From: Pseudacidovorax intermedius
GTDB taxonomy: Bacteria; Pseudomonadota; Gammaproteobacteria; Burkholderiales; Burkholderiaceae_C
Assembly (NCBI RefSeq): GCF_003350475.1
Contig: NZ_QQAV01000006.1
Span: 62,001 to 126,000 of the forward strand
Direction: 5' to 3'
DNA length: 64,000 nucleotides
Made by a program: the position numbers and the translations under genes. Below, in pieces: positions 35,994-46,196 of the stretch (position 1 is its first letter; every line of letters begins with the position of its first letter). Under the pieces are notes generated by a model that did not search any database, was not told the DNA's origin, and saw only the letters and a program-made list of their open reading frames with translations.

Positions 35994-36911
35994 ATGACAT
36001 CCGGCACCGCCCGCGCCAACGGCATCGACATCGCCTTCCAGGACAGCGGCGGCTCCGGCCCCCCGGTGCTCCTCGTCATGGGCCTGGGCATGCAGCTCAT
36101 CGCCTGGCCGGCCGCGCTGGTCGATGCACTCACCGGCGCCGGCTACCGCGTGCTGCGCCACGACAACCGGGATGCGGGCCTCTCCACCCACCTGCACGAT
36201 GCCGCGCGCAGCAACCTGATGTGGCAGGCGCTTCGCATGCGCATGGGTCTGGCGCTGGACGTGCCCTACGGCCTGCAGGACATGGCGGGCGATGCGCTGG
36301 GCCTGCTCGACGCACTGGGCATCGCCCAGGCGCATGTGCTGGGCGTCTCCATGGGCGGGATGATCGTCCAGCGCATGGCGGCCACGGCGCCGGATCGCGT
36401 GCTCAGCCTGACCAGCGTCATGAGCAGCAGCGGGGCCCGCCACCTGCCCGGCCCCCGGGCCGAGGTGGCTGCCGCGATGCTGCGCCGGCCGCCGCGCCGC
36501 AGTGCCGGCGAGGACGCCCTGGTGGACCACAGCGTCGGCCTGCTGCGCCTGATCCAGAGCCCCGCCTGGCCGCTGGACGACGCCGTGCTGCGCGAGCAGG
36601 TGCGCACCGCCCTGCGCCGCAACTACGACCCGGCGGGCACGCAGCGCCAGCTGCTGGCCATCTGGGCCGACAGCGAACGGCCCGCGCTTCTTTCGCGGAT
36701 CGTCTGCCCGGCGCTGGTGCTGCACGGCGAGGCCGACCCGCTGCTGCCCATCGAATGCGGCCGCGACACCGCGCGCCGCATTCCGGGCGCACGCTTCGTC
36801 GGCATCCCCGGCATGGGTCATGACTGGCCGCCGGCCGTCGCGGCCCAGCTGGCGGGGCATGTCCTTCCCTTTCTTCAGGACGCCGACGCCCGCCGACAAT
36901 CGGCGGCATGA
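35994..36911 (+). CDS. Alpha/beta hydrolase
   Basis: A 305-residue cytoplasmic hydrolase. The oxyanion region is [15 protein letters not shown], the nucleophile elbow GVSMGG with Ser119, the acid near [10 protein letters not shown] and the His in [19 protein letters not shown] is typical of the aclacinomycin-methylesterase/RdmC-like subgroup common in beta-proteobacteria. The stop overlaps the queF start by 4 bp, so the two are coupled, but no functional link is evident. Confidence 0.88.
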   Translation: MTSGTARANGIDIAFQDSGGSGPPVLLVMGLGMQLIAWPAALVDALTGAGYRVLRHDNRDAGLSTHLHDAARSNLMWQALRMRMGLALDVPYGLQDMAGDALGLLDALGIAQAHVLGVSMGGMIVQRMAATAPDRVLSLTSVMSSSGARHLPGPRAEVAAAMLRRPPRRSAGEDALVDHSVGLLRLIQSPAWPLDDAVLREQVRTALRRNYDPAGTQRQLLAIWADSERPALLSRIVCPALVLHGEADPLLPIECGRDTARRIPGARFVGIPGMGHDWPPAVAAQLAGHVLPFLQDADARRQSAA

Positions 36912-37765
36912 GTCTGGACAACACCCCCGAGCAGTCGCAGCTGGGCCGGGCCTCGGCCTACGTCGACCGCTACGACCCCTCGCTGCTCTTTCCCCTGCCG
37001 CGCGCCCTGCAGCGCGAGGAGATGGGCATCGACACGCAGCGGCTGCCCTTCTTCGGCGCCGACCTGTGGACCGCCTTCGAGCTGTCGTGGCTCAACCCAC
37101 GCGGCAAGCCCCAGCTGGCCATCGCGCACTTCACGGTGCCCTGCGAGACGCCCAACATCATCGAGAGCAAGTCCTTCAAGCTCTACCTCAACAGCTTCAA
37201 CAGCAGCACCTTCACCGATGCCGAGGCGGTGCGCGAGCGCCTGCGCACCGATTTGGGCGAGGCCGTGTGGCGCGGCAGCGAGCGCAGCGGCAGCGTGGGG
37301 GTCAGGCTGCTGCCGCCGGCCCAGTTCGAGGCGGAGCGGGTGGAGGAGCTGCAAGGGCTGGACCTCGACCGGCTGGACGTGGACTGCTCCGACTACGCGC
37401 CGAATCCCGCGCTGCTGCGCACCGTGCCGGGCGAGCCCTCGGTCAACGAGACGCTCACCAGCCGCCTGCTCAAGAGCAACTGCCGCGTCACCGGCCAGCC
37501 CGACTGGGGCAGCGTGCAGATCAGCTACAGCGGCCCGCCCATCGACCAGGAAGGGCTGCTGCGCTACATCGTGAGCTTTCGCAACCACAACGAATTCCAC
37601 GAGCCCTGCGCCGAGCGCATCTTCACGGACATCTGGCGCCGCTGCGCCCCCACGCGGCTGGCCGTGTACTGCCGCTACACCCGCCGCGGCGGGCTGGACA
37701 TCAATCCCTTCCGGACCAGCTGGCCGCAGGCGCTGCCGCCGAACATCCGCACGGCCCGGCAGTGA
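36908..37765 (+). CDS. queF: NADPH-dependent 7-cyano-7-deazaguanine reductase
   Basis: A 285-residue QueF of the long, two-domain type. It reduces preQ0 to preQ1 for queuosine in tRNA. The catalytic Cys192 and Asp199 are in [13 protein letters not shown], and the NADPH/substrate segment [13 protein letters not shown] is intact. QueF uniquely reduces a nitrile to an amine, by chance in the same window as a nitrilase cluster. The start overlaps the preceding hydrolase gene. Confidence 0.97.
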   Translation: MSLDNTPEQSQLGRASAYVDRYDPSLLFPLPRALQREEMGIDTQRLPFFGADLWTAFELSWLNPRGKPQLAIAHFTVPCETPNIIESKSFKLYLNSFNSSTFTDAEAVRERLRTDLGEAVWRGSERSGSVGVRLLPPAQFEAERVEELQGLDLDRLDVDCSDYAPNPALLRTVPGEPSVNETLTSRLLKSNCRVTGQPDWGSVQISYSGPPIDQEGLLRYIVSFRNHNEFHEPCAERIFTDIWRRCAPTRLAVYCRYTRRGGLDINPFRTSWPQALPPNIRTARQ

Positions 37766-37911
37766 CCCGGGGCGCCGGCCGGCATCAAGCCCCGGGACGC
37801 GCCGTCGGCATGCTCCTACAGCCTGGACGGACGGCGGCGCGCATACTGCCCCACCGGCAGCCGACCCCGGCGCGGCCTTCCATTCAGACACAACGCGCGA
37901 GGACATTCCGC

Positions 37912-38274
37912 TTGAACGTGCTCATCGTCGACGACAACGTCTCCGCGGCCGAGCTGCTGCAGGAGCTGATCGTCCTGCAGGACCACCAGGCCCGCTGTGC
38001 GCATACCGCGCAGGAGGCCATCGATGCCTTCTCGCAGGACAGCTACGACGTCGCGCTGGTCGATCTCACGCTGCCCGACCGTCCCGGCACCGAGGTGGCG
38101 CAACACCTGCGCAGCAATGCCGGCGACCGGCCGCTGCTGCTGGTGGCCATTTCGGGCTACGGCGCCGGGGACGCTGCAGGCGCCCAGGCCGTGCCGTATT
38201 TCGACCACTACCTGCAAAAGCCGATCGACTTCGATGCGCTCGACCGGCTGCTGGCGCGACCGGCGTCCGCATGA
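37912..38274 (+). CDS. Stand-alone response-regulator receiver protein
   Basis: A 120-residue single receiver domain: acidic pair in VLIVDDN, phospho-acceptor Asp51 in LVDLTLPD, and the conserved Lys in YLQKPIDFD. The TTG at 37912 was chosen because a GAGGA ribosome site lies about 8 nt upstream and the beta-1 strand follows directly. No output domain. The stop overlaps the next gene by 4 bp (ATGA), so it is paired with the histidine-kinase-like protein. The 146 bp upstream contains no gene. Confidence 0.88.
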   Translation: MNVLIVDDNVSAAELLQELIVLQDHQARCAHTAQEAIDAFSQDSYDVALVDLTLPDRPGTEVAQHLRSNAGDRPLLLVAISGYGAGDAAGAQAVPYFDHYLQKPIDFDALDRLLARPASA

Positions 38275-38954
38275 AGGCCTCCCCCAGCGCCCGCAGCTGG
38301 ATCGCCGCCGGCGTCCGGCACGAACTGCTGATGCGTGCGCTGCCCGCCCTCCGCCACGAGATGGCCGGGCCGGTGTCGCTGCTGCGCATGACGCTGCTGA
38401 TGCTCAAGCGCCAGGCCGGGGCCGATCCGGTGGACGGCAGCGCATGCGTGCAGCGGGTGGACCAGGCGAGCGACCAGCTGGCGATGCTGGTCGATTCGGT
38501 GCGCGCCTTGCGCGACTGGGAGCTGGCCACCGCCGATGAAGGGCTGGCACGTGGCGAGCTGGTGCGCCAGTGCGCCGGCCTCATGCGTGCAGCCTTCGAC
38601 CTCAATGGGCTCTCGCTGGAGATCGACGAGCGCCTTGATGCCGCTGCACAGAACGAAGAGCGCTGGCCCGACGGTGCAGCCTTGCGCTACCTGCTGTTGG
38701 GCGCGCTGGGCCACCTGCATGACCAGACCGAGGAGCCGGTGCTGGTGCGCATCGAACCCGGCGACGAGCCCCACTTGGTGCGGGTGCGCGTCGCGCCCAA
38801 GCCGGATGGCCGCGAGGACGCGGAGTTGATGCAGCACCGCGCCCCACGCAGCCTGGCCATCGACGCCGTCTGCCTGCAGAGCCTGGCCGACGACCTGGGC
38901 CGCACCATCACGATCGGGCGCGACGAGGTCGTGCTGTCGCTGAAAGCCGATTGA
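38271..38954 (+). CDS. Histidine-kinase-like phosphotransfer protein lacking an ATP-binding domain
   Basis: A 227-residue protein with a DHp-like segment ALPALRHEMAGPVSLLRMTL in which His29-Glu30-x3-Pro34 fits the HisKA H-box. After a helical region, the C-terminal half shows no N, G1 or G2 boxes, and only its end (LGRTITIGRDEVVLSLKAD) recalls a HATPase strand pair. No sensor or membrane part. It may act as a histidine phosphotransferase, as ChpT does, for the receiver encoded just before it. Its last 47 bp overlap the 3' end of the antisense topoisomerase gene. Confidence 0.65.
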   Translation: MKASPSARSWIAAGVRHELLMRALPALRHEMAGPVSLLRMTLLMLKRQAGADPVDGSACVQRVDQASDQLAMLVDSVRALRDWELATADEGLARGELVRQCAGLMRAAFDLNGLSLEIDERLDAAAQNEERWPDGAALRYLLLGALGHLHDQTEEPVLVRIEPGDEPHLVRVRVAPKPDGREDAELMQHRAPRSLAIDAVCLQSLADDLGRTITIGRDEVVLSLKAD

Positions 38955-40074
38955 GTTGACGCGCCTCGCGCGCCAGCGTCAGTCGGTGGCGGCGCAGGAA
39001 GTCCATCAGCCGTCCCTCCGCCGCCAGCAGGCCACGCCGGGTGCGCGCCGTGCCGAGGCCGTCCCACACCTTCGACATCGCCTCGGCGTCCGCCGAGAGT
39101 TTGCCGCCCAGCTCCAGCACCGCGGGGTGGATGTAGGCCTTGCGGCAGACCGCCGGCGTGTTCCCGAGCTGCTTGGCCACGGCGGCCAGGATCTCCTTGG
39201 CGCGGATGCGCAGGCCGGTTGGTTCCTCCGTCTGCCGGTCGCAGGCCAGCCGCGTGAGCTCCAGCGCCTGCACCGAGCCGTGCCAGGTGCGGAAGTCCTT
39301 GGCCGTGAACTCGCCGCCGGTCGCCTCGCGCAGGTAGTCGTTGACGTCCCCCGAGCTCACATGGCGCTGCTCGCCGTCCTCGTCCAGGTACTGGAACAGG
39401 GCCTGGCCCGGCAGCTGCTGGCACTGGCGCACCACGCGCGCGACGCGCTTGTCGCCCACCTCGGCCTCGTGCATCACGCCGCTCTTGCCGCGAAAGCGCA
39501 GCGTGAGCCGGCCGCGGGTCGACTGCAGGTGCCGGTTGCGCAGCGTCGTCAGGCCGAAGGACTTGTTGGTCCGCGCATATTCCTCGTTGCCAACGCGCAG
39601 GTAGGTGGTGTCGAGCAGCCGCACGATGGCGGCCAGCACCGCCGACCGCGAGGGCTTGCCGTGCGCCTTGTCCAGGTCGCGCTGGACACGGGCGCGGATG
39701 CGGGGCAGGGCCTGACCGAATTGCTCCAGCCGCTCGAACTTGGCTTCGTCCTTCAGCAGCCGCCAGTCCGCGTGGTAGCGGTACTGCCGCCGCCCGCGTG
39801 CATCCAGGCCCGTCGCCTGCAGGTGGCCGTTGGCCAGCGGGCAGATCCAGACCTGCTCATAGGCTGGCGGGATCGCCAGCTTGCGGATGCGGGCGATCTC
39901 GTCCTCGTCGCGGATCCAGTGGCCCTCGGCGTCGCGGTAGCGGAAGCCCTCGCCGTCGCGCACGCGCTCGATGCCGGGCATCTCGCTGGAGACATAGACG
40001 AGGCCGTTGCCGATGGGCGTGGGCGCCGGCACGGCAGCCGGTTCATGGTGGGCGGGGGTGGTGGCGTCGAGCAT
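38908..40074 (-). CDS. DNA topoisomerase IB (poxvirus type)
   Basis: A 388-residue type IB topoisomerase, which relaxes supercoils through a 3'-phosphotyrosine link. The conserved start region GNGLVYVSSEMPGIERVRDG, RVGNEEYARTNKSFGLTTLR and the catalytic Tyr314 (VCRKAYIHPAV) are present. The start at 40074 was chosen near the conserved region; MAACGQTARTML about 10 codons upstream is an alternative. Its 3' end overlaps the opposite-strand gene at 38271-38954 by 47 bp. It is followed upstream by the dinB gene on the same strand. Confidence 0.92.
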   Translation of the reverse strand: MLDATTPAHHEPAAVPAPTPIGNGLVYVSSEMPGIERVRDGEGFRYRDAEGHWIRDEDEIARIRKLAIPPAYEQVWICPLANGHLQATGLDARGRRQYRYHADWRLLKDEAKFERLEQFGQALPRIRARVQRDLDKAHGKPSRSAVLAAIVRLLDTTYLRVGNEEYARTNKSFGLTTLRNRHLQSTRGRLTLRFRGKSGVMHEAEVGDKRVARVVRQCQQLPGQALFQYLDEDGEQRHVSSGDVNDYLREATGGEFTAKDFRTWHGSVQALELTRLACDRQTEEPTGLRIRAKEILAAVAKQLGNTPAVCRKAYIHPAVLELGGKLSADAEAMSKVWDGLGTARTRRGLLAAEGRLMDFLRRHRLTLAREARQLNRLSATARPRRARS

Positions 40075-40190
40075 GGTGCGGGCTGTTTGCCCGCAAGCTG
40101 CCATGGCCTGAAGCGTCCGGCTGTAGGACGCCGGTCGTGCACCGGGTACGCCCGCGAGCCGGGGCGTGAAGCCGCTGCTGCTCGGTCGCG

Positions 40191-41423
40191 TCAGAACAGC
40201 GAGGCGGTCATCGGGCCTGCGGGCGCAGGCGGCTTGCCGGCGCCGCGGCGCACGGGCGCCTGCGCCTCGGCGCTGCCCGCCTTCACCAGTGCGCCCACGC
40301 GCACGCCCAGCAGGCGCAGCGGCCGATCCAGCGGCACGCGCTTGAGGGCCAGGCCGGCGGTGCGGCGGATCAGCTTCGCATCGGCGGTGTAGAGCTCCAG
40401 CGACTGGTCGCGCGTGGCGGTCTTGAAGTCGGCATAACGCAGCTTCACGCCGATGGTGCGGCCCACGTAGCCCTTGCGCTGCAGGTCCTCCGCCACCTTC
40501 TCGCACAGGCGGGTGAAGATGGCGCCGAGCTCGGCCCGGTCGCGCACGGCATGCAGGTCGCGCTCGAAGGTGGTCTCGCGGCTCATGGACACGGGCTCGC
40601 TCTCGGTCTCCACCGGACGGTCGTCGCGGCCCCAGGCCACCTCGTGAAGCCAGGCGCCGTAGGCTTTGCCGAAGTGCTGCACCAGCCAGGCGCGCTCGCA
40701 TTTGACCAGGTCGCCGATGGTGTGCAGGCCCATCCGCGTCATCTTGGCCTCGGCCTTGGGCCCGATGCCGTTGACCTTGCGCACGGGCAGGGGCCAGATG
40801 CGGTCGGCCAGTTCGTGTTCGTAGAGCACGGTGATGCCGTTGGGCTTGTCGAACTCGCTGGCCATCTTGGCCAGCAGCTTGTTGGGCGCCACGCCGATGG
40901 AGCAGGTCAGGCCCGTGGTGTCGAAGATGGACTTCTGGATCAGCCGCGCCAGCACCCGCCCGCCTTCGCGCTGCCCGCCGGGCACGTCGGTGAAGTCGAT
41001 GTAGACCTCGTCCACGCCGCGGTCCTGCATCACGGGGGCGATGTCGGTCACGATCTTCTTGAAGGCGCGCGAATAGCGGCGGTATTCGTCGAAGTCGGTG
41101 GGCAGCATCAGCGCCTGCGGGCACAGCTTGGCGGCCTTCATCATGCCCATGGCCGAGCCGATGCCGAACTGGCGCGCCGGATAGGTGGCGGTGGTGATCA
41201 CGCCGCGACCCGCGTAGTCGGCCAGACGCGGGAAGGCAGAGACGGGGATGCGGTCCAGCGGCGTGTCGGGCGGCAGGCCGCCGATGACCTCCTCCAGCCG
41301 GCGCCGGCCGCCGCCCACCACCACCGGCAGGCCCTTGAGCTGCGGATAGCGCAGCAGCTCGACGGAGGCGAAGAAGGCGTCCATGTCGAGGTGGGCGATG
41401 CGGCGGATGGGGGTGGAACTCAC
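40191..41423 (-). CDS. dinB: DNA polymerase IV
   Basis: A 410-residue Y-family translesion polymerase. Catalytic carboxylates are in AHLDMDAFFASVELLR and GVDEVYIDFTD; the HhH region VRKVNGIGPKAEAKMTRMG and the little-finger domain follow. The GTG at 41423 is preferred because it puts the first strand at the N-terminus. The family loop after VVVGG contains a longer insertion (RRRLEEVIGGLPPDTPLDRI). The C-terminal ASLF resembles a beta-clamp-binding motif. No LexA box was identified upstream by eye. Confidence 0.93.
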   Translation of the reverse strand: MSSTPIRRIAHLDMDAFFASVELLRYPQLKGLPVVVGGGRRRLEEVIGGLPPDTPLDRIPVSAFPRLADYAGRGVITTATYPARQFGIGSAMGMMKAAKLCPQALMLPTDFDEYRRYSRAFKKIVTDIAPVMQDRGVDEVYIDFTDVPGGQREGGRVLARLIQKSIFDTTGLTCSIGVAPNKLLAKMASEFDKPNGITVLYEHELADRIWPLPVRKVNGIGPKAEAKMTRMGLHTIGDLVKCERAWLVQHFGKAYGAWLHEVAWGRDDRPVETESEPVSMSRETTFERDLHAVRDRAELGAIFTRLCEKVAEDLQRKGYVGRTIGVKLRYADFKTATRDQSLELYTADAKLIRRTAGLALKRVPLDRPLRLLGVRVGALVKAGSAEAQAPVRRGAGKPPAPAGPMTASLF

Positions 41424-41569
41424 CCTCGGATTGTCCGCAAGGCGGGGCGCCTTCGCCGATCGTCCGCCGCTCAACCCCGCGGTCCGAAGGCGGCGTGGCG
41501 CCGGGACCGGGCCCCCCCGGCTGCCGTCTTCACCTGCCTGTGGCCCGTCGGCCGCAGATGACGGCGGCT

Positions 41570-43018
41570 TCAGCGCGGCGCCTGGGCCACCACCGGCTCG
41601 GAGCGCTCCGACCATCCGCCGCCGAGGGTGCGGTAGAAGGTCACCAGGTTGGTCATGTGCGACAGCTCCGTGCCGATGAGGTTCTGCTGGGCGGCGTAGA
41701 GCGACAGCTGCGAGCTCAGCACGGTCAGGTGGCTGTCCACGCCGGCCTTGAAGCGGGCCTGCGATAGGCGGTAGCTCTCGGCGTTGGCGTCGACCAACGC
41801 TTTCTGGGCATCGATCTGGCGCGACAGCGCGCTGCGCTGCGCGAGCGCATCCGAGACCTCTCGGAAGGCGGTCTGGATGGCCTTCTCGTACTGCGCCTGG
41901 GCGATGTCGCGGCTCACCTGGGCGGCCGCCAGGTTGGCGCGGTTGGTGCCGGCATCGAAGATGGGCAGGCTCAGCTGCGGCACGAAGCTCCAGCTGCCCG
42001 AACCCGCCTTGAACAGCTGCGACAGCTCGGTGCTGGCCGTGCCGGCCGAGGCCGTCAGGCTGATGCGCGGGTAGAAAGCGGCACGGGCGGCGCCGATGGA
42101 GGCATTGGCCGCCTTCAGGTCGTGCTCGGCCTCCACGATGTCGGGCCGGCGCTGCAGCAACTGCGAGGGCAGGCCCGGCGGAATGGTCGCCAGCGGGCCT
42201 TCGCTCAGGTCGGCCGCGGCCGCCAGCGAGTCGGGCAGCAGCTGCGCCGGCACCGGGGCGCCGACCAGCAGCACCAGGGCGTTGCGGTCCTGCGCCACCT
42301 GTCCGGTGTAGTTCTCGACGTCGACGCGGGCGGTCTCGACGCTGGTGCGCGCCTGGCTGACCGTCAGTGCCGAGGCCTGGCCCAGGTCCTGCAGGCGCTG
42401 TTGCAGCGCGAGCGTCTCGCTCTGGTCCGCCAGGGTCTGGCGTGCCAGCGTCAGCCGGTCCTGGTCGGCGGCCAGCGTCAGGTAGGCGCTGGCCACTTCG
42501 GAGACGAGCGTCACCTGCGTGGCGCGTCGTGCCTCGCTGGTCGAGAGGAACTGCTGCAGTGCCTGCGCGCTCAGGCTGCGCACGCGGCCGAACAGGTCCA
42601 GCTCGTAGGCGCTGATGCCCACCGACACGCTGGACTGGTGGGCGATCAGCACATCGCCCGTTGCGGACAGGTCGGCCGGCGTGCGGCTGCTGCTGCCGCT
42701 GGCGTTGGCGCTCACCGTGGGCCAGCGGGCCGCGTCCTGCACCCGGTACTGGGCCCGCGCCTTCTCGATGTTGAGCACCGCGACGCGCAGGTCGCGGTTG
42801 TTGGCCAGGCTCATGTCGATGAGCTGCTGCAGCTGCGGCGAGCGGAACACGTCGCGCCAGCCCAGGTCGGCGACCGGCTGCTCGGTGGCCTTGCCGGCGT
42901 CGCCGGCGTAGGCGTCCTGCACGGGCAGGGCGGGCCGCTCGTAGGCTGGCATCAGGCTGCAGCCGGCCAGGGCCGCGGCCAACGCCACGGGGGCGAGGGT
43001 GAAGGCGATGCGGCGCAT
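41570..43018 (-). CDS. RND efflux outer-membrane lipoprotein (NodT/OprM family)
   Basis: A 482-residue outer-membrane channel. The lipobox LAGC follows a short signal peptide ([20 protein letters not shown]). Two TolC-type repeats are seen, with [20 protein letters not shown] and [20 protein letters not shown]. It connects the inner-membrane pump and the adaptor to the exterior. It starts one base after the pump gene's stop and is the last gene of the operon. Confidence 0.94.
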   Translation of the reverse strand: MRRIAFTLAPVALAAALAGCSLMPAYERPALPVQDAYAGDAGKATEQPVADLGWRDVFRSPQLQQLIDMSLANNRDLRVAVLNIEKARAQYRVQDAARWPTVSANASGSSSRTPADLSATGDVLIAHQSSVSVGISAYELDLFGRVRSLSAQALQQFLSTSEARRATQVTLVSEVASAYLTLAADQDRLTLARQTLADQSETLALQQRLQDLGQASALTVSQARTSVETARVDVENYTGQVAQDRNALVLLVGAPVPAQLLPDSLAAAADLSEGPLATIPPGLPSQLLQRRPDIVEAEHDLKAANASIGAARAAFYPRISLTASAGTASTELSQLFKAGSGSWSFVPQLSLPIFDAGTNRANLAAAQVSRDIAQAQYEKAIQTAFREVSDALAQRSALSRQIDAQKALVDANAESYRLSQARFKAGVDSHLTVLSSQLSLYAAQQNLIGTELSHMTNLVTFYRTLGGGWSERSEPVVAQAPR

Positions 43019-43019
43019 C

Positions 43020-46000
43020 TCAGGCTCCTTCGGCCGGCAGGGTGCCGGCAACGGGTTCAGAGGAGGGATGGCGCGGGCCACGGCGTTCGACCGCGCGCAG
43101 CACCACCACGAAGAACAGCGGCACGAAGAGGATCGCAAGCACGGTGCCCGAGACCATGCCGCCCACCACCGCCGTGCCCAGCGCGTTCTGCGCGCCGGCA
43201 CCGGCACCGTGGCCGAACACCAGCGGCAACACCCCCAGGATGAAGGCCAGCGAGGTCATCAGGATGGGCCGCAGCCGCAGCCGTGCGGCTTCCAGGGCCG
43301 ACTCCATGAGGCTGGCGCCGCGGGCATGCAGGTCCTTGGCGAACTCCACGATCAGGATGGCGTTCTTCGATGCCAGGCCGATGGTGGTCAGCAGGCCCAC
43401 CTGGAAGTAGACGTCGTTCATCTTCCAGGTGAGCAGCGCCGCCACCAGCGTGCCCAGCAGGCCCAGCGGCACCACCATGACCACGGACAGCGGGATCGCC
43501 CAGCTTTCGTACAGCGCCGCCAGGCACAGGAAGACGAAGAGGATCGACAGCCCGTACAGCAGACTGGTCTGGCCGCTCGACGCCTTCTCCTGGCGCGAGA
43601 TGCCCGTCCATTCGTAGCCGAAGCCAGGCGGCAGCTTGGCCACGGCCTGCTCGACGATGGCCAGCGCCTCGCCGCTGGACGCGGTGCCCGGCAGGGCCAT
43701 GCCCAGAATCTCCACGGAGGGAAAGCCGTTGTAGCGCTCCAGCCTTGGAGAGCCGCTGGCCCAGCTGGCCGTGGCGAAGGCGGTGAAGGGCACCATGGCG
43801 CCGCTCGCGTTGCGCACGTACCAGCGGTCGATGTCGCTGGGCTGCATGCGGTAGGGCGCATCGGCCTGCAGCATCACCTTCTTCACCCGGCCGCGGTCGA
43901 GGAAGTCGTTGACGTAGCTGCTGCCCCAGGCGGTGGACAGCGTGGCGTTGATGTCGGCGATGGACAGGCCCAGCGCCTCGGCCCGCTGCGGGTCGATGCT
44001 GAGCTTCATCTCGGGCGCGTCCTCCTGGCCGTTGGGCCGCACGGCCACCAGGCGCTTGTCGGCGGACAGCTCGGCCAGCAGCTGGTTTCGGGCCTTCATC
44101 AGCGCGTCATGGCCCAGGTTGGCTCGGTCCTGCAGCATCAGGTCGAAGCCTGTCGCATTGCCCAGCTCCGCCACCGCGGGCGGCGCGAAGGCGAACACGC
44201 GGGCGCCGCGCAGCGTGTTGAAGAAGGCGCTGGCCTTGGCCGTCACGCCCGCCACGCTCAGCGCATCGCCGCGCCGCTCGTCCCAGGGCCTGAACTTGAC
44301 GAAGGCCATGCCGGTGTTCTGGCCGCTGCCCGCAAAGCTGAAGCCGTTGACGGAGAAGATGCCGTCCACCGCGTCCTTCTGGTCCACCAGGAAATGGTGT
44401 TCGACCTTGCGCAGCACCTCGTCCGTGCGCGCGCTCGTGGCGCCCGGCGGAAGTTGCACGAGCACGAAGGCGGAGCCCTGGTCCTCGTCGGGCAGGAAGC
44501 CCACCGGCACCTTCAGGAACACGGCGATGACGGCGGCGGTCAGCACCGCATACAGGACCATGTAGCGCCAGCCCTTGTTCAGCACATGGCGCACCACGCC
44601 CTGGTAGCGGCGCTGGCCGCGGTCGAACGTGCGGTTGAACCAGCCGAAGAAGCCCTTGGTGGCCAGCCCATGGTCACCGGCCACGGGCTTGAGCAGCGTG
44701 GCGCACAGCGCGGGCGTAAGCACCATGGCCACCAGCACCGACAGCGTCATGGCCGACACGATGGTGATGGAGAACTGGCGATAGATCACGCCCACCGAGC
44801 CGCCGAAGAAGGCCATGGGCACGAACACCGCCGCCAGCACCAGCGCGACGCCCACCAGCGCCCCGGTGATCTGCCCCATGGACTTGCGCGCGGCCTCCTT
44901 GGGCGGCAGGTGCTCCTCGCTCATGACCCGTTCGACGTTCTCGACCACCACGATGGCGTCGTCCACCAGCAGGCCGATGGCCAGCACCATCGCGAACATG
45001 GTCAGCGTGTTGATGGTGAAGCCGAAGGCCGCCAGCACGCCGAAGGTGCCCAGCAGCACCACCGGCACCGCGATCGTCGGGATCAGCGTGGCCCGGAAGT
45101 TCTGCAGGAAGAGGTACATCACCAGGAACACCAGCACCACGGCCTCGACCAGCGTCTTGACGACCTCCTCGATGGAGATGCGCACGAAGGGCGTGGTGTC
45201 GTAGGGCTTCTGCACCTTCATGCCGGGCGGGAAGAACTTCTCCAGCTCGGCCATGCGCGCGTCGACCGCCTTGATGGTGTCGAGGGCGTTGGCATTGGTG
45301 GCCAGCTTGATCGCCAGGCCCGCGGCCGGCTTGCCGTTGTAGCGCCCGCTGGACGCGTAGGACTCGCTGCCCAACTCGATGCGGGCGACGTCGCGCAGGC
45401 GCACCTGCGCCCCGTTGGTCAGGGTGCGCAGCAGCACGTCCTCGAACTCGGCGGCCGTCTTCAGGCGCGTCTGCGAGGTGATGGTGGCATTGATCTGCTG
45501 GTTGCCCGCGGCCGGCAGCCCACCGATCTGGCCGGAGGACACCTGGGCGTTCTGCGCCTGGATGGCGGTCTGAACGTCCAGCGGCGTGAGGCCGAAGCTC
45601 GCGAGCTTGTCGGGGTTGAGCCATACGCGCATGGCGTATTGCGAGCCGAAGAGCGTGATGTCGCCCACGCCTTCCACGCGGCTGATGGCGTCCTGCACGT
45701 TGGCGGCGACATAGTCCGACAGGTCGGAGCCGGTCATGCTGCCGTCCTCGGAGGTGAAGGCCAGCACCGTGAGGAAGTTGGTGACGGCCTTGGACACCGT
45801 CACGCCCTGCTGCTGCACCTCCTGCGGCAACAGCGGCGTGGCCAGCGAGAGCTTGTTCTGAACCTGCACCTGGGCCGTGTCCGGATCGGTGCCGTTCTCG
45901 AAGGTCAGGGTGATGGTGACGGCGCCGGTGGAGTCGCTGGTGGAGCTCATGTAGCTCAACCGGTCCAGGCCCTTCATCTTCTGCTCGATGACCTGGGTGA

Positions 46001-46181
46001 CGGTGTCCTCCACCGTCTTGGCGGAGGCGCCGGGATAGTTGGCGGCAATGGCGATCGCGGGCGGCGCGATGCTGGGGTACTGCGCGATGGGCAGCGTAAA
46101 GACGGACAGCAGCCCGCCCAGCATGACCAGGATCGCCAGCACCCACGCGAAGATGGGGCGGTCGATGAAGAAGCGTGACAT
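43020..46181 (-). CDS. RND multidrug efflux transporter (AcrB/MexB type, HAE1)
   Basis: A 1053-residue proton-driven pump with two six-helix halves and large periplasmic loops. Proton-relay residues are in [16 protein letters not shown] (Asp-Asp) and [15 protein letters not shown] (Lys). The start [17 protein letters not shown] is typical. Together with the adaptor (15 bp upstream) and the outer-membrane channel it makes a tripartite system expelling drugs, dyes, detergents or aromatic solvents. Complete and of normal length. Confidence 0.97.
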   Translation of the reverse strand: MSRFFIDRPIFAWVLAILVMLGGLLSVFTLPIAQYPSIAPPAIAIAANYPGASAKTVEDTVTQVIEQKMKGLDRLSYMSSTSDSTGAVTITLTFENGTDPDTAQVQVQNKLSLATPLLPQEVQQQGVTVSKAVTNFLTVLAFTSEDGSMTGSDLSDYVAANVQDAISRVEGVGDITLFGSQYAMRVWLNPDKLASFGLTPLDVQTAIQAQNAQVSSGQIGGLPAAGNQQINATITSQTRLKTAAEFEDVLLRTLTNGAQVRLRDVARIELGSESYASSGRYNGKPAAGLAIKLATNANALDTIKAVDARMAELEKFFPPGMKVQKPYDTTPFVRISIEEVVKTLVEAVVLVFLVMYLFLQNFRATLIPTIAVPVVLLGTFGVLAAFGFTINTLTMFAMVLAIGLLVDDAIVVVENVERVMSEEHLPPKEAARKSMGQITGALVGVALVLAAVFVPMAFFGGSVGVIYRQFSITIVSAMTLSVLVAMVLTPALCATLLKPVAGDHGLATKGFFGWFNRTFDRGQRRYQGVVRHVLNKGWRYMVLYAVLTAAVIAVFLKVPVGFLPDEDQGSAFVLVQLPPGATSARTDEVLRKVEHHFLVDQKDAVDGIFSVNGFSFAGSGQNTGMAFVKFRPWDERRGDALSVAGVTAKASAFFNTLRGARVFAFAPPAVAELGNATGFDLMLQDRANLGHDALMKARNQLLAELSADKRLVAVRPNGQEDAPEMKLSIDPQRAEALGLSIADINATLSTAWGSSYVNDFLDRGRVKKVMLQADAPYRMQPSDIDRWYVRNASGAMVPFTAFATASWASGSPRLERYNGFPSVEILGMALPGTASSGEALAIVEQAVAKLPPGFGYEWTGISRQEKASSGQTSLLYGLSILFVFLCLAALYESWAIPLSVVMVVPLGLLGTLVAALLTWKMNDVYFQVGLLTTIGLASKNAILIVEFAKDLHARGASLMESALEAARLRLRPILMTSLAFILGVLPLVFGHGAGAGAQNALGTAVVGGMVSGTVLAILFVPLFFVVVLRAVERRGPRHPSSEPVAGTLPAEGA

Positions 46182-46196
46182 GGCGGTTCCCGGGGA

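Noticed and set aside
36908-37765. QueF as a member of the nitrile (Nit1C) system
   Set aside because: QueF acts on a nitrile (preQ0) but is 10 kb away, coupled to an unrelated hydrolase gene, and is a normal tRNA-modification enzyme.
43020-46178. A 1059-aa plus-strand ORF opposite the RND pump gene
   Set aside because: His/Gln/Arg-rich sequence without domains; it mirrors the minus-strand pump, which has all expected motifs.
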